From NCBI GenBank assembly GCA_013416445.1, contig JACCER010000012.1, positions 81,108-145,107 on the forward strand: DNA of 64,000 nt, written 5' to 3'. The notes under the pieces are model-generated. The model did no database searches, was not told the origin of the DNA, and saw only the letters and a program-made list of their open reading frames with translations. Origin of the DNA: Alcaligenaceae bacterium (GTDB lineage: Bacteria; Pseudomonadota; Gammaproteobacteria; Burkholderiales; Burkholderiaceae_B). Shown here in pieces: positions 27,561-36,496 of this stretch (position 1 is the stretch's first letter; each line of letters starts with the position of its first letter). The position numbers and the translations under genes are program-made.

Positions 27561-28865
27561 ATGAGTCCTATCAAAGTTGGTTTATTGGGTCTGGGCGTGG
27601 TTGGCGGCGGCACCTGGAAGGTCCTGACGCGCAACGCCGAAGAAATCGCCCGACGCGCGGGCAGGCGCATTGAAGTCGCAGCGGTGGCGGTGCGCGATAC
27701 CGAAAAGGCCAGGGCGCTGGTTGGCGATCAGATACTGATTACGCAAGATGGCATGCAGGTCGTGCGCCATCCCGATATCGATATCGTTGTCGAATTGATA
27801 GGCGGCGATACACTCGCCTATGAACTCATCATGGAAGCCATCAGCCAGGGCAAGCACGTGGTTACCGCCAACAAGGCGTTGCTGGCCAGGCATGGCAATG
27901 AAATCTTCGCCGCAGCGCATGCCAAGGGCGTGATGGTGGCCTTTGAGGCCGCGGTGGCTGGCGGCATACCCATCATCAAGGCCATACGCGAAGGCCTGAC
28001 CGCCAACCGCATACAGTGGCTGGCAGGCATCATCAACGGCACAACCAACTTTATTCTTTCCGAAATGCGCTCGCGCGGTCTGCCCTTTGCCGATGTGCTG
28101 GCCGAGGCGCAGCAACTGGGTTATGCCGAAGCCGATCCCACCTTCGACATCGAAGGCGTCGATGCCGCGCACAAGCTGACTTTGCTTGCATCGCTGGCCT
28201 TTGGCATTCCGGTGCAGTTCGACCAGGCCTATATCGAAGGCATTTCGTCGTTGGCTCAAGAAGATATCGCTCACGCTGAACGCCTGGGCTATCGCATCAA
28301 GTTGCTGGGCATTACCCGCAGGCGCAACGACGGCATAGAACTGCGTGTGCACCCAACGCTGGTGCCTACAGAATGCCTGCTGGCCAATGTGGAAGGCGCC
28401 ATGAATGCCGTGCTGGTACAGGGCGATATGGTCGGTGCCACGCTATATTACGGCCAGGGTGCTGGTGAATTACCCACTGCGTCGGCGGTGGTGGCCGACC
28501 TGGTCGATGTCACCCGCCTGCAGGCGGCCGACCCAGAACATCGGGTCCCGCATCTGGCTTTCCAGCCCGATGCCATGGTAAATATTCCCATTTTGCCAAT
28601 TGCCGAAGTCGAGTCGTCTTATTATTTACGCTTACGCGTCGAAGATCGTCCCGGCGTGCTGGCTGACTTGGCTCGCATACTTTCCGACGCAGGCATCTCC
28701 ATAGGTTCCATGATCCAGGAACCGCATGGCGAATCCGAGGCCGATATCATCTTCCTGTCGCATGCGGCCCGCGAAGGCGATATCAACACGGCCCTAGAGC
28801 GCATCCGGAGCTTGCCTTTTGTGCGTTCGCCCATTACACGCCTGCGCGTAGAGAGCCTAGTATGA
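27561..28865 (+). CDS. hom: Homoserine dehydrogenase
   Basis: 434 aa. NAD(P)-binding GLLGLGVVGGGTWKVL at the N-terminus, homoserine/catalytic region AGIINGTTNFILSEM and EAQQLGYAEADPTFDIEGVDAAHKL, and a C-terminal ACT domain (SYYLRLRVEDRPGVLADLAR), which usually binds threonine for feedback inhibition. Reduces aspartate semialdehyde to homoserine. Overlaps thrC by ATGA. Confidence 0.96.
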   Translation: MSPIKVGLLGLGVVGGGTWKVLTRNAEEIARRAGRRIEVAAVAVRDTEKARALVGDQILITQDGMQVVRHPDIDIVVELIGGDTLAYELIMEAISQGKHVVTANKALLARHGNEIFAAAHAKGVMVAFEAAVAGGIPIIKAIREGLTANRIQWLAGIINGTTNFILSEMRSRGLPFADVLAEAQQLGYAEADPTFDIEGVDAAHKLTLLASLAFGIPVQFDQAYIEGISSLAQEDIAHAERLGYRIKLLGITRRRNDGIELRVHPTLVPTECLLANVEGAMNAVLVQGDMVGATLYYGQGAGELPTASAVVADLVDVTRLQAADPEHRVPHLAFQPDAMVNIPILPIAEVESSYYLRLRVEDRPGVLADLARILSDAGISIGSMIQEPHGESEADIIFLSHAAREGDINTALERIRSLPFVRSPITRLRVESLV

Positions 28866-30271
28866 AATATCGTTCAACCCGCGGCGGCATGGCGCCCTTG
28901 AGTTTTTCCGATATCTTGCTGGAAGGGCTGGCTCCCGATGGCGGGCTGGCCTTGCCGGAAAGCCTGCCTGTCCTGACGTCGGCTACGCTGGAATCGTGGC
29001 GCAGCCTGAGCTATGCTGATTTGGCCACAGAAGTGCTGGGCCTGTTTATCGACGATATCCCACTTGACGATTTATCGCGCCTGACGCATGCCGCCTATAA
29101 CTCCGACGTATTTCCGGGGGCGGCTATGGTGCCGCTCAAGCCCCTGAAAAAAGGTGTCAGCTTGCTGGGGCTGTCGGAAGGCCCGACGCTGGCCTTTAAA
29201 GACATGGCCATGCAGTTTCTGGGCCAGGTGTTTGAATATGTGCTGGAAAAACGCCAGGCGACCTTGAATATTCTGGGCGCCACTTCGGGTGATACCGGTT
29301 CAGCGGCTGAATACGCCCTGCGCGGCAAAGGTGGGGTGTCGGTGTTCATGCTTTCACCGCATGGCCGCATGAGTGAATTCCAACGAGCCCAGATGTATTC
29401 CTTGCAAGACGCGAATATTCATAATATTGCGCTCAAGGGCGTGTTCGATGAATGCCAGGATATCGTCAAGGCGCTGGCCGGTGATCTTGAGTTCAAGTCG
29501 GCCTATCACCTGGGTGCGGTCAATTCCATCAACTGGGCGCGTATAGCGGCACAGGTTGTGTACTACATCTGGGGCTGGCTGCGCGCCACCTCGGCACCAG
29601 GTCAGCAGGTATCGTTTGCTGTGCCGTCGGGTAATTTCGGCAACATTCTGGCCGGGCATATCGCCCGCCAGATGGGGCTGCCCGTGCGCCGCCTGGTGTT
29701 GGCCACCAACGAAAACAATGTGCTCGAAGAGTTCTTCCGCACGGGTATCTATCGGCCGCGTTCAGCGGCACAAACCCATGCCACGTCCAGTCCGTCCATG
29801 GATATTTCCCGTGCGTCCAACTTCGAGCGCTTTGTGTTTGACTTGCTTGATCAAGACCCGGCGCGCGTGCGTGAATGCTGGGATCAATTGGCTAAAACCG
29901 GAGAATTCGATTTAAGCCATCTGCTGCCTTTGTTTGAGTCGCGTTATGGTTTTGTGGCCGGGGTAAGCAGCCACCAAGACCGCCTGGCCACGATCAAATC
30001 GGTTTACACAGAAACTGGCGTGCTGATCGACCCGCATACGGCCGATGGCGTCAAAGTGGCGGCAGCTTATGTGGAAGAAGGCATTCCCATGCTGGTGCTG
30101 GAAACCGCCTTGCCCGCCAAGTTTGGCGAAACCATACAGGAAGCCATAGGCCAACCGGCGCCGGTGCCCGTGCATTTGCAAAGCCTGGCAAGTTTGCCGC
30201 AGCGGGTCGAGGTCATGGACTGCAATGTTGAGCAGGTGCGAGACTACATCGTCAAGCATGCGCCAAGGTAG
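28862..30271 (+). CDS. thrC: Threonine synthase
   Basis: 469 aa PLP enzyme that converts phosphohomoserine to threonine. PLP lysine in GPTLAFKDMAMQFLG; the phosphate loop in LGATSGDTGSAAEYAL; FAVPSGNFGNILAGH and HTADGVKVA follow. This is the longer ThrC form of proteobacteria. Translationally coupled to hom. A homoserine kinase gene (thrB) is not in the window. Confidence 0.96.
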   Translation: MKYRSTRGGMAPLSFSDILLEGLAPDGGLALPESLPVLTSATLESWRSLSYADLATEVLGLFIDDIPLDDLSRLTHAAYNSDVFPGAAMVPLKPLKKGVSLLGLSEGPTLAFKDMAMQFLGQVFEYVLEKRQATLNILGATSGDTGSAAEYALRGKGGVSVFMLSPHGRMSEFQRAQMYSLQDANIHNIALKGVFDECQDIVKALAGDLEFKSAYHLGAVNSINWARIAAQVVYYIWGWLRATSAPGQQVSFAVPSGNFGNILAGHIARQMGLPVRRLVLATNENNVLEEFFRTGIYRPRSAAQTHATSSPSMDISRASNFERFVFDLLDQDPARVRECWDQLAKTGEFDLSHLLPLFESRYGFVAGVSSHQDRLATIKSVYTETGVLIDPHTADGVKVAAAYVEEGIPMLVLETALPAKFGETIQEAIGQPAPVPVHLQSLASLPQRVEVMDCNVEQVRDYIVKHAPR

Positions 30272-30277
30272 GTAATA

Positions 30278-30661
30278 TTGCTGACGTTCAGCCATTTTGT
30301 TTCCATAGGGATGGGTGCAGCAGCTGGTGCGATAGTGCGCTGGCTGCTGGGCTTATGGCTGAATCATCCTCATGTATTGTTGCCTTGGGGGACGTTGGCC
30401 GCCAATCTGGCGGGCGGTTATCTGGTGGGTTTATTGCTGGGCGTTTTGGCGATATTTCCTGATTCGCCCAGTTGGCTCAGGCTGATGCTGATCACCGGTT
30501 TTCTAGGCGGCCTGACTACGTTTTCCACCTTCTCTGGCGAAACCGTGGGTTTGCTGGAACGCGGCGCTTATTTGTCGGCCTTAAGTTATGCGGGGTTAAG
30601 CTTGCTGGGCAGCCTGGCATTGACGGCATTGGGTTTGGCAACCGTTAATCTTTTGCGCTAA
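30278..30661 (+). CDS. crcB: Fluoride channel CrcB/Fluc
   Basis: 127 aa, four membrane helices. The pore motifs are AGAIVRW, NLAGGYLVG and GFLGGLTTFSTFSGE, typical of dual-topology fluoride exporters. TTG start at 30278 with AGGTAGGT upstream, 6 nt after thrC, so it is probably read through with the threonine operon; no fluoride riboswitch is seen. Its 3' end overlaps the hpnE stop on the other strand by 17 nt. Confidence 0.9.
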   Translation: MLTFSHFVSIGMGAAAGAIVRWLLGLWLNHPHVLLPWGTLAANLAGGYLVGLLLGVLAIFPDSPSWLRLMLITGFLGGLTTFSTFSGETVGLLERGAYLSALSYAGLSLLGSLALTALGLATVNLLR

Positions 30662-32006
30662 TCGCGACCTGCGAAGTGTGGCCTGCGATGCCTAGCGCAG
30701 CGGCTTTTCCGCTTCGTACGGCGGCTTCCAGCACGGCGGGGTAGCCGGTATCGGTCCAGTCGCCGGCGACCCATACTCGCGGCCAAGGGCTGCGGTTGGG
30801 TGGGCGTTGCAGGCTGGGGGTAGCGGCGAATGTGGCGCGCTTTTCTATGATCAATTCGTGTTTCACGACTTCGGGCATTGCTCCAAAGCGGCTGCATTGC
30901 GCTTGCACCTGCTTGATGACAGCCGCTATAACGGCGGTTTCTTCATGCTCCATCAGGCCACGCGCATCGCTGATTACGATATTGAGCAAGGGGCTGGCTG
31001 CCTGCGACTGCATAAAGGTGCTGCAATCAAACAGCCATTGGCCAAACTGCAGCTTGGCTGGATTGTCTTTCAGCAGCAGCATCGCATGGGGCAAGCGCCA
31101 GGCTGATTTCAGTTGTAGTGTCAGGGTAGCGATGGGAATGTATTCAAGCGCCGCCAGCATATTCAGATAGCGTGCCCCTGATTCCGATGGGCTTAGCTGT
31201 CGCAGCAGGCGGTGCGTCGCCGGGGCATTGCCCGCTACAACTACAGCGTCGTAAGCTTTGCCGTCTACTTCGACTTGCGACGCGTCGCAAGTCAATTGCC
31301 TTACGGCGTGTCCGCAACGAATTTCAAATTGTCCTGCCGTTTTGGCTGGTGTATAACGCACGACTTGCTCGGGCCAAAGTTGTGACAGGTCAACACGTGA
31401 TATCAGTACGTCGCTCGCCGCTTTGGGCCCGCCCAGGCTGTCTTGCAGGACGCGCGCGAACAACTGGGCACAGGCTTGCTGTATGGGAGTGTTCAAGGCT
31501 GCCAGGCACAAAGGTTGCCAGAACAGTTGTATGGCATGCGCCGATTGCCGCCCTTGCGCCAGCCATTGAACAACAGTCTGGCTGGGCGGGGTTTTCCATT
31601 TTTGGCGCTTAAGGGCCTGGATGATAGTGATCAGGCGCAGCCGCTCACTGATGCTCAAGCCTCGTGCGCCAATAATGGCGCTCAGCAGGTTCAGGGGAGC
31701 GGGCAGGGCACGGGCGTGCAGGGAAAAACTGCCATCGGCTGATTGCAGGTGCAGGCGCTCGCGGTGCAGCAAAGTTTGGCTGTCCAGGCCAAGTTCCTGC
31801 ATGAGTGCCAGCGTTTCTGTGTAGGCGCCCAGCAAGATATGCTGGCCGTTGTCTATGCTGGCCCCTAGCGTGGGTGACTGTACCCGGCGCGCGCGCCCGC
31901 CCAGTGTGCGGGAGGCTTCAAAGACGGTTACGGTACAGCCGTTTTGCCTCAGGCGCACGGCTGCGCTCAGGCCGGCCCAACCGCCGCCTATGACGGCAAC
32001 ATTCAT
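30645..32006 (-). CDS. hpnE: Hydroxysqualene dehydroxylase HpnE
   Basis: 453 aa FAD-dependent enzyme that converts hydroxysqualene to squalene. N-terminal dinucleotide fold MNVAVIGGGWAGLSAAVRL and GGRARR; C-terminal FAD segment WVAGDWTDTGYPAVLEAAVRSG. The ATG at 32006 overlaps the hpnD stop (ATGA). A longer open frame upstream is the shadow of hpnD. Last gene of hpnCDE. Confidence 0.9.
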   Translation of the reverse strand: MNVAVIGGGWAGLSAAVRLRQNGCTVTVFEASRTLGGRARRVQSPTLGASIDNGQHILLGAYTETLALMQELGLDSQTLLHRERLHLQSADGSFSLHARALPAPLNLLSAIIGARGLSISERLRLITIIQALKRQKWKTPPSQTVVQWLAQGRQSAHAIQLFWQPLCLAALNTPIQQACAQLFARVLQDSLGGPKAASDVLISRVDLSQLWPEQVVRYTPAKTAGQFEIRCGHAVRQLTCDASQVEVDGKAYDAVVVAGNAPATHRLLRQLSPSESGARYLNMLAALEYIPIATLTLQLKSAWRLPHAMLLLKDNPAKLQFGQWLFDCSTFMQSQAASPLLNIVISDARGLMEHEETAVIAAVIKQVQAQCSRFGAMPEVVKHELIIEKRATFAATPSLQRPPNRSPWPRVWVAGDWTDTGYPAVLEAAVRSGKAAALGIAGHTSQVAISAKD

Positions 32007-32866
32007 TGGCTCAGGCGCTTGACCAGCCCACGTCCGCCGCCAACCCAGATTTTCCAGGCCAGCCAGAATTTGCGTATGGGCGTCAGGGAAATACGCTGGT
32101 CCAGCACTTGCCAGTTGTCGCGTTCGATTTCGTCTAGCAGTGCGTAGTAGATGGCCGCCATCATCAGACCAGGCCTTTGGGCACGGCGGTCGGCTTCGGG
32201 CAGGGCCTGCATGGCCTCGCGATAGCACTGCCTGGCCCTTGCTGTCTGAAAACGCATCAGTTCTACAAAGCGGTCGGAATACTGCCTGTCGATGATTTCC
32301 GAGGCCTTGACGTTGAACTTCTGCATGTCGTCGACAGGCAGATAAATGCGCCCACGCCGGGCGTCGTCGCCGACGTCCCGGATGATGTTGGTCAGTTGAA
32401 AGGCCAGGCCCAGTTTTTCGGCATAGACCAGGGTTTCGGGCTGGGTATAGCCAAAAATGCTGGCTGACAGCTCGCCCACCACGCCAGCGGCATGCCAGCA
32501 GTATTTGCGCAAGCCCGGCCAATCCAGGTAGCGGGTTTGGTCCAGATCCATTTCCATACCTTCAACCACAGCGTGCAACCGCGCAGCAGTTAGCTGGTAA
32601 GTGTGGATATGGGGCGCGAGCGCCTGCATGACGGGGTGTTCGGCGTGGCCTTCATAAAGGCGCTCTATTTGGGTGCGCCACCAAGCCAGTTTCATGCGTG
32701 CAACCGAGGGCTCGTTGCTGTTGTCGACCACGTCGTCGACTTCGCGACAGAAAGCGTACAAGGCAATGATTGCCTTGCGTTTTTCTGGTGGTAAAAACAA
32801 AAAGGAATAATAAAAGCTGGAACCGCTTTGCGCGGCTTTATTCTGGCAGTATTCGTCGGGACTCAT
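32003..32866 (-). CDS. hpnD: Presqualene diphosphate synthase HpnD
   Basis: 287 aa. Joins two FPP molecules. SGSSFYYSFLFLPPEKRKAI, first acidic motif FCREVDDVVDN, and second motif QLTNIIRDVGDDARRGRIYLP are the two aspartate-rich sites of squalene/phytoene synthases. Middle gene of hpnCDE; 61 nt lie between it and the hpnC stop. Confidence 0.92.
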   Translation of the reverse strand: MSPDEYCQNKAAQSGSSFYYSFLFLPPEKRKAIIALYAFCREVDDVVDNSNEPSVARMKLAWWRTQIERLYEGHAEHPVMQALAPHIHTYQLTAARLHAVVEGMEMDLDQTRYLDWPGLRKYCWHAAGVVGELSASIFGYTQPETLVYAEKLGLAFQLTNIIRDVGDDARRGRIYLPVDDMQKFNVKASEIIDRQYSDRFVELMRFQTARARQCYREAMQALPEADRRAQRPGLMMAAIYYALLDEIERDNWQVLDQRISLTPIRKFWLAWKIWVGGGRGLVKRLSQ

Positions 32867-32927
32867 ACGTTATTGTAATGGGGCTAGTATAGGGCGTAGC
32901 TGGTGATTCGGCTTTGCGCGACTAGCA

Positions 32928-33758
32928 TTAATTGGCTAGCGCGCGCCAAAACAGCAGGATCCAATCGCGTTTTTGCAGCGTTGGGCGATGAAAGAATATG
33001 TCGTAGTGTAATTGGTCGAGCCGCTCAAGGATACGTAAACCCCCAAGAATCACCAGCTTTAGTTCGAAGCCGATGCGCCCAGGCAGCCTTTGCGCCAAGG
33101 GCAGGCCGCCTACAAGCAGTTCGCGCGCCTGCTGAACTTGTGCGCGCAGCAGGGTTTGCCAGGCGGGGTCGGTGTGCCGTTGATCAGCGATATGGTTTTC
33201 AGTGACACCATGCTGCCGCAGTGTGTTTTGCGGCAGATAGACGCGGCCTTTCTCCCAGTCTATGGCGATATCTTGCCAGAAATTGGTTAGTTGCAGGCCG
33301 GTACAGATGGCATCGGCATCGGTCAGGTTTTGTGGTGTTGCCGCGCCATATAAATGCAGCATCAGTCGGCCCACCGGATTCGCCGAACGTCGGCAATAGT
33401 CGAAGAGTCCGGCGTCGTCGTTGTAGCGGGTGGTGACTACGTCTTGTTCGAAAGCCGAAATCAGGTCGAAAAACGGCGCCATGGGCAAGCTGTGCTGCGC
33501 GATGGTCGCTGCCAATGGTTCGAATATGGGAGTTTTGGGGTCGCCATCGGGCAGAGCCAGGGCGCCTGCCGCGATTTGTTCCAGAGCGATGCGATAGCCG
33601 GCCAATTGCGCCAGGCGTTCATCGGGCGCAGCACAGCCTTCGTCGGCGATATCGTCGGCGCTGCGCGCGTAGCGGTATATGTTCCTGACGGGAATGTGCA
33701 GGTGTCGCGGTAATAGCAACGACGCAACAGGGAAGTTTTCGTAATGATCAACGGCCAT
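32928..33758 (-). CDS. hpnC: Hydroxysqualene synthase HpnC
   Basis: 276 aa. MAVDHYENFPVASLLLPRHL, first acidic motif YARSADDIADEG, second motif QLTNFWQDIAIDWEKGRVYLP. Converts presqualene diphosphate to hydroxysqualene. The frame is open 107 codons further upstream, but this extension is a translation of the large repeat and is not part of the protein; the family start is at 33758. No clear ribosome-binding site is seen. HpnC, D and E together make squalene; the hopene cyclase (shc) is not in the window. Confidence 0.9.
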   Translation of the reverse strand: MAVDHYENFPVASLLLPRHLHIPVRNIYRYARSADDIADEGCAAPDERLAQLAGYRIALEQIAAGALALPDGDPKTPIFEPLAATIAQHSLPMAPFFDLISAFEQDVVTTRYNDDAGLFDYCRRSANPVGRLMLHLYGAATPQNLTDADAICTGLQLTNFWQDIAIDWEKGRVYLPQNTLRQHGVTENHIADQRHTDPAWQTLLRAQVQQARELLVGGLPLAQRLPGRIGFELKLVILGGLRILERLDQLHYDIFFHRPTLQKRDWILLFWRALAN

Positions 33759-34518
33759 AGGTGGTGAGTATAAGACAACGGCTAGGTCGCTTTGCAATGT
33801 AGATGTGTTGCATATGGCTTTTCGTTTCTGAGAGCAGACTGTGTGGTGTGCTGTTTTTTTCGTTCTTGAGAAAGTCGGGTGTGTCGAGGGCTGTTTCGGC
33901 TTCACGCGCTGCGCCCCTGACGGGGTTCCCGTTACGGTCAGCGCCATCGAGGCGTCCGCGGAACTCGCCCGGTCGGACCAGTGGTCCGACAAGCGTCGGG
34001 CTCGAACAGCCGCGGCCTTGCCTCCTCGATGGCGCTGACCGTAACGGCTTGCGCAAGGCGCCTGCACAGCCCCCGACACACCCGACTTTTTGCATCAGCG
34101 ACATTTGGAGCAGTATTACATCACCAACCAGCCGCGCAAATAAAGCCAGCTACTCAGACCACTAGGCCGTCAGGCAGGCCAATTTTCTGTTACGCAGTTG
34201 TCCGGGGTGGGTGAAGCTCAGTGCGGCGGTAGGCGTGCGCCGCGTGCTGACGAAGGGAAGCCGGGGGGTGTCGTCGGCCGCTGTTTGCGCAGCGAGTTCG
34301 GCCGACGCCCGGCTGTACGAGGCAGGCGCGGAAACAAGCACGCCGTGCCGCACTGAGCTTCACCCACCCCAGACAACGTCATAAAAAACCAAACGACATC
34401 ATCAGAAATCGACAACGTAGCTAACGCACCTATGACGCAAGCGCCATTGACTTTAAGCTTCATCATGCCATAGCAACGCCAAGTGGTTTAGACTTCGCTA
34501 TCTATCGGAGGAATAGCC
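33759..34518. other. 760-nt divergent region hpnC/alr with large repeat copy 2
   Basis: Divergent promoters of hpnCDE (minus) and alr-SDR-radA (plus) must lie here. Most of the gap is repeat copy 2 (about 33819-34430). The hpn promoter should sit within the first 60 nt beside hpnC or inside the repeat. Confidence 0.65.
33819..34430 (+). repeat. Large double-hairpin repeat, copy 2
   Basis: Complete copy in the same orientation as copy 1. Hairpin I 33871-34089 with arms AAAGTCGGGTGTGTCG and matching CGACACACCCGACTTT; the inner 23-bp pairing (33930-33952 with 34024-34046) carries G33937:C34039 where copy 1 has T:A. Hairpin II 34197-34377, with one C-A mismatch in the 31-bp arms. After it come degenerate units resembling CGACAACGTCACCAGAAGC. 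Confidence 0.9.
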
Positions 34519-35646
34519 ATGCCGCGTCCTATTTCGGCAACATTGTCGTTGTCGTCCTTAAGCCATAACTTACGCACCGTTGCCCAGCAACTGGAGCACA
34601 CCGGCGCGCAAGTGGGGCGGCCCCGGCCGCATATTTGGGGCGTCATCAAGGCCAATGCCTATGGACATGGGGTAGAGCTTGCCCTGCAAGGCTTCAGCCA
34701 GGCAGATGGCCTGGCCATGCTCGACCTGAACGAGGCGGTACGTTGCCGCGAAGCGGGCTGGAAAAAACCTATCTTGCTGCTCGAAGGCTTTTTCGAGCCC
34801 GCCGATATCGCCGTGCTCGACACCTATCGTCTCAGCACCACCTTGCATTGCCAAGAACAGTTGACCATGCTGTCGTCGGCCAGTGTCGCCCAGCCCATAG
34901 ATGCCTTCGTCAAGCTTAATTCCGGCATGAACCGCCTTGGTTTTCAGCAAGCCGACTACCGCACGGCCTATCAGCAGGCTCAGGTGCTCCAACAACGGGG
35001 CATCTTGAACGGTCTGGGCAAAATGACTCACTTCGCCCGCGCCGACGACGACCCGGGCACTACCCAGCAGCAATTGCACATGTTCAATCAAGTCACGCAA
35101 GGCTTGCCCGGCAAGGTCAGCGTGTGCAATTCGGCTGCCACTCTTACGTCAGGTTTATGGGCCACCATCCCCGATCAGCAAGAACAATGGGTCAGGCCCG
35201 GCATCTGCCTGTACGGCGCATCACCCTTTGCCAGCCAGTCGGCCGCTTCCATGGGCTTGCAGCCCGCCATGACCTTATCTGCTGAACTCATCAGCGTGCG
35301 TAGCATCGCCGCCGGTGAAGGGGTGGGCTATGGGCATGCCTTTGTTTCTACAAAGCCCATGCGCATAGGGGTGGTGGCTTGCGGCTATGCCGATGGCTAT
35401 CCACGCCACGCAGATACTGGCACGCCTGTTACCGTTGGTGGCGTGCGTACTCGTTTGGTGGGCCGCGTGTCCATGGATATGCTTGCGGTCGACCTGACTG
35501 ACATCCCTCAGGCCCGTGTCGGTACGCCCGTGGTGCTTTGGGGTGCGGGCGGGCCTTCAGTCGACGAAGTCGCCCAGGCGGCAGGCACTATAGGCTATGA
35601 ACTGTTATGTGCTGTAGCCCCGCGTGTACCTAGAATTATCACTTGA
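34519..35646 (+). CDS. alr: Alanine racemase
   Basis: 375 aa PLP enzyme making D-alanine for peptidoglycan. PLP lysine K44 in VIKANAYGHG; catalytic tyrosine region GEGVGYGHAF; C-terminal GRVSMDMLAVDLT. GGAGGAA directly precedes the ATG. First of alr-SDR-radA; the pairing of alr and radA is seen in Bordetella relatives. Confidence 0.95.
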   Translation: MPRPISATLSLSSLSHNLRTVAQQLEHTGAQVGRPRPHIWGVIKANAYGHGVELALQGFSQADGLAMLDLNEAVRCREAGWKKPILLLEGFFEPADIAVLDTYRLSTTLHCQEQLTMLSSASVAQPIDAFVKLNSGMNRLGFQQADYRTAYQQAQVLQQRGILNGLGKMTHFARADDDPGTTQQQLHMFNQVTQGLPGKVSVCNSAATLTSGLWATIPDQQEQWVRPGICLYGASPFASQSAASMGLQPAMTLSAELISVRSIAAGEGVGYGHAFVSTKPMRIGVVACGYADGYPRHADTGTPVTVGGVRTRLVGRVSMDMLAVDLTDIPQARVGTPVVLWGAGGPSVDEVAQAAGTIGYELLCAVAPRVPRIIT

Positions 35647-35751
35647 ACTGGGCACGCAAGATTAAATTGGAGTTTAATCACGGGGCTGCTAGTGGCGAAG
35701 CGTTCCAGCTCTCTGGTCGGGGTGCTTCACTAACCCTCAAAAGGAAATTGC

Positions 35752-36468
35752 GTGAAGAACAAATGTGTACTGGTGACGGGTGCTACAAAAGGTATAGGCT
35801 GGGCGATCAGCCGGCGCCTGGCCGACTTGGGTTGTCATGTGGTGGGGCTGGCGCGTCACACCCAGGATATCGATTTTCCGGGCTATCTTTACTCCTGCGA
35901 TTTGCATAATGCAGGTGAAACCGAAGATATGCTGCGGGTCATACGCGAAAAGTATCCCGTTGATGCCGTAGTCAATAATGTGGGCCTGGTCATGCCTGAA
36001 CCTTTAGGCGAAATCGACCTCGCTTCGCTGTATCAGGTGCTCGACCTGAACGTACGTGTCGCCGTGCAAGTTACGCAAACTTTTGTGCCCTCCATGAAGG
36101 CGCGCAAAGAAGGGCGTATCGTCAATATATGCAGCCGCGTCACGCATGGCGCGCTGAATCGCACCAGCTACTCGGCAGCCAAAAGCGCGCTTATTGGCTG
36201 TACCAAAACCTGGGCGCTGGAACTCGCGCCTTATGGTGTCACAGTCAATGCCGTGTCGCCCGGGCCGGTCGATACCGAATTGTTTCGCGTCAATCATCCT
36301 GAAGGCGGCGATGCCGAAAAGAAAGCCTTGTCCTCCATACCCATGGGCCGTTTCGGCCAGCCAGCCGATGTCGCCGCAGCGGTTACCTTTTTGCTCAGCG
36401 ACGAGGCCGGCTTCATTACCGGGCAGGTGCTGGGGGTGGATGGCGGTGGCAGTCTTGCTGGTCGGTAA
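35752..36468 (+). CDS. SDR-family oxidoreductase (FabG-like)
   Basis: 238 aa. Cofactor motif TGATKGIGWAI, NNVG, catalytic serine/tyrosine/lysine in NICSRV and SYSAAKSAL, and the C-terminal SPGPVDTELF and GFITGQVLGVDGGGSL, all typical of 3-oxoacyl-ACP-reductase-like SDRs. The start is GTG 35752 with AAGGA upstream. The substrate is unknown; FabG is likelier elsewhere with the fab genes. Lies 105 nt after alr. Confidence 0.85.
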   Translation: MKNKCVLVTGATKGIGWAISRRLADLGCHVVGLARHTQDIDFPGYLYSCDLHNAGETEDMLRVIREKYPVDAVVNNVGLVMPEPLGEIDLASLYQVLDLNVRVAVQVTQTFVPSMKARKEGRIVNICSRVTHGALNRTSYSAAKSALIGCTKTWALELAPYGVTVNAVSPGPVDTELFRVNHPEGGDAEKKALSSIPMGRFGQPADVAAAVTFLLSDEAGFITGQVLGVDGGGSLAGR

Positions 36469-36496
36469 AAAAAACGTGGCCGGTTAAACTTGCCGC

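Noticed and set aside
32007..32522. Long N-terminal extension of hpnE
   Set aside because: It is a shadow of hpnD in another frame.
33759..34079. N-terminal extension of hpnC through the repeat
   Set aside because: The added residues are a translation of the repeat; HpnC proteins begin at MAVDHYENF.
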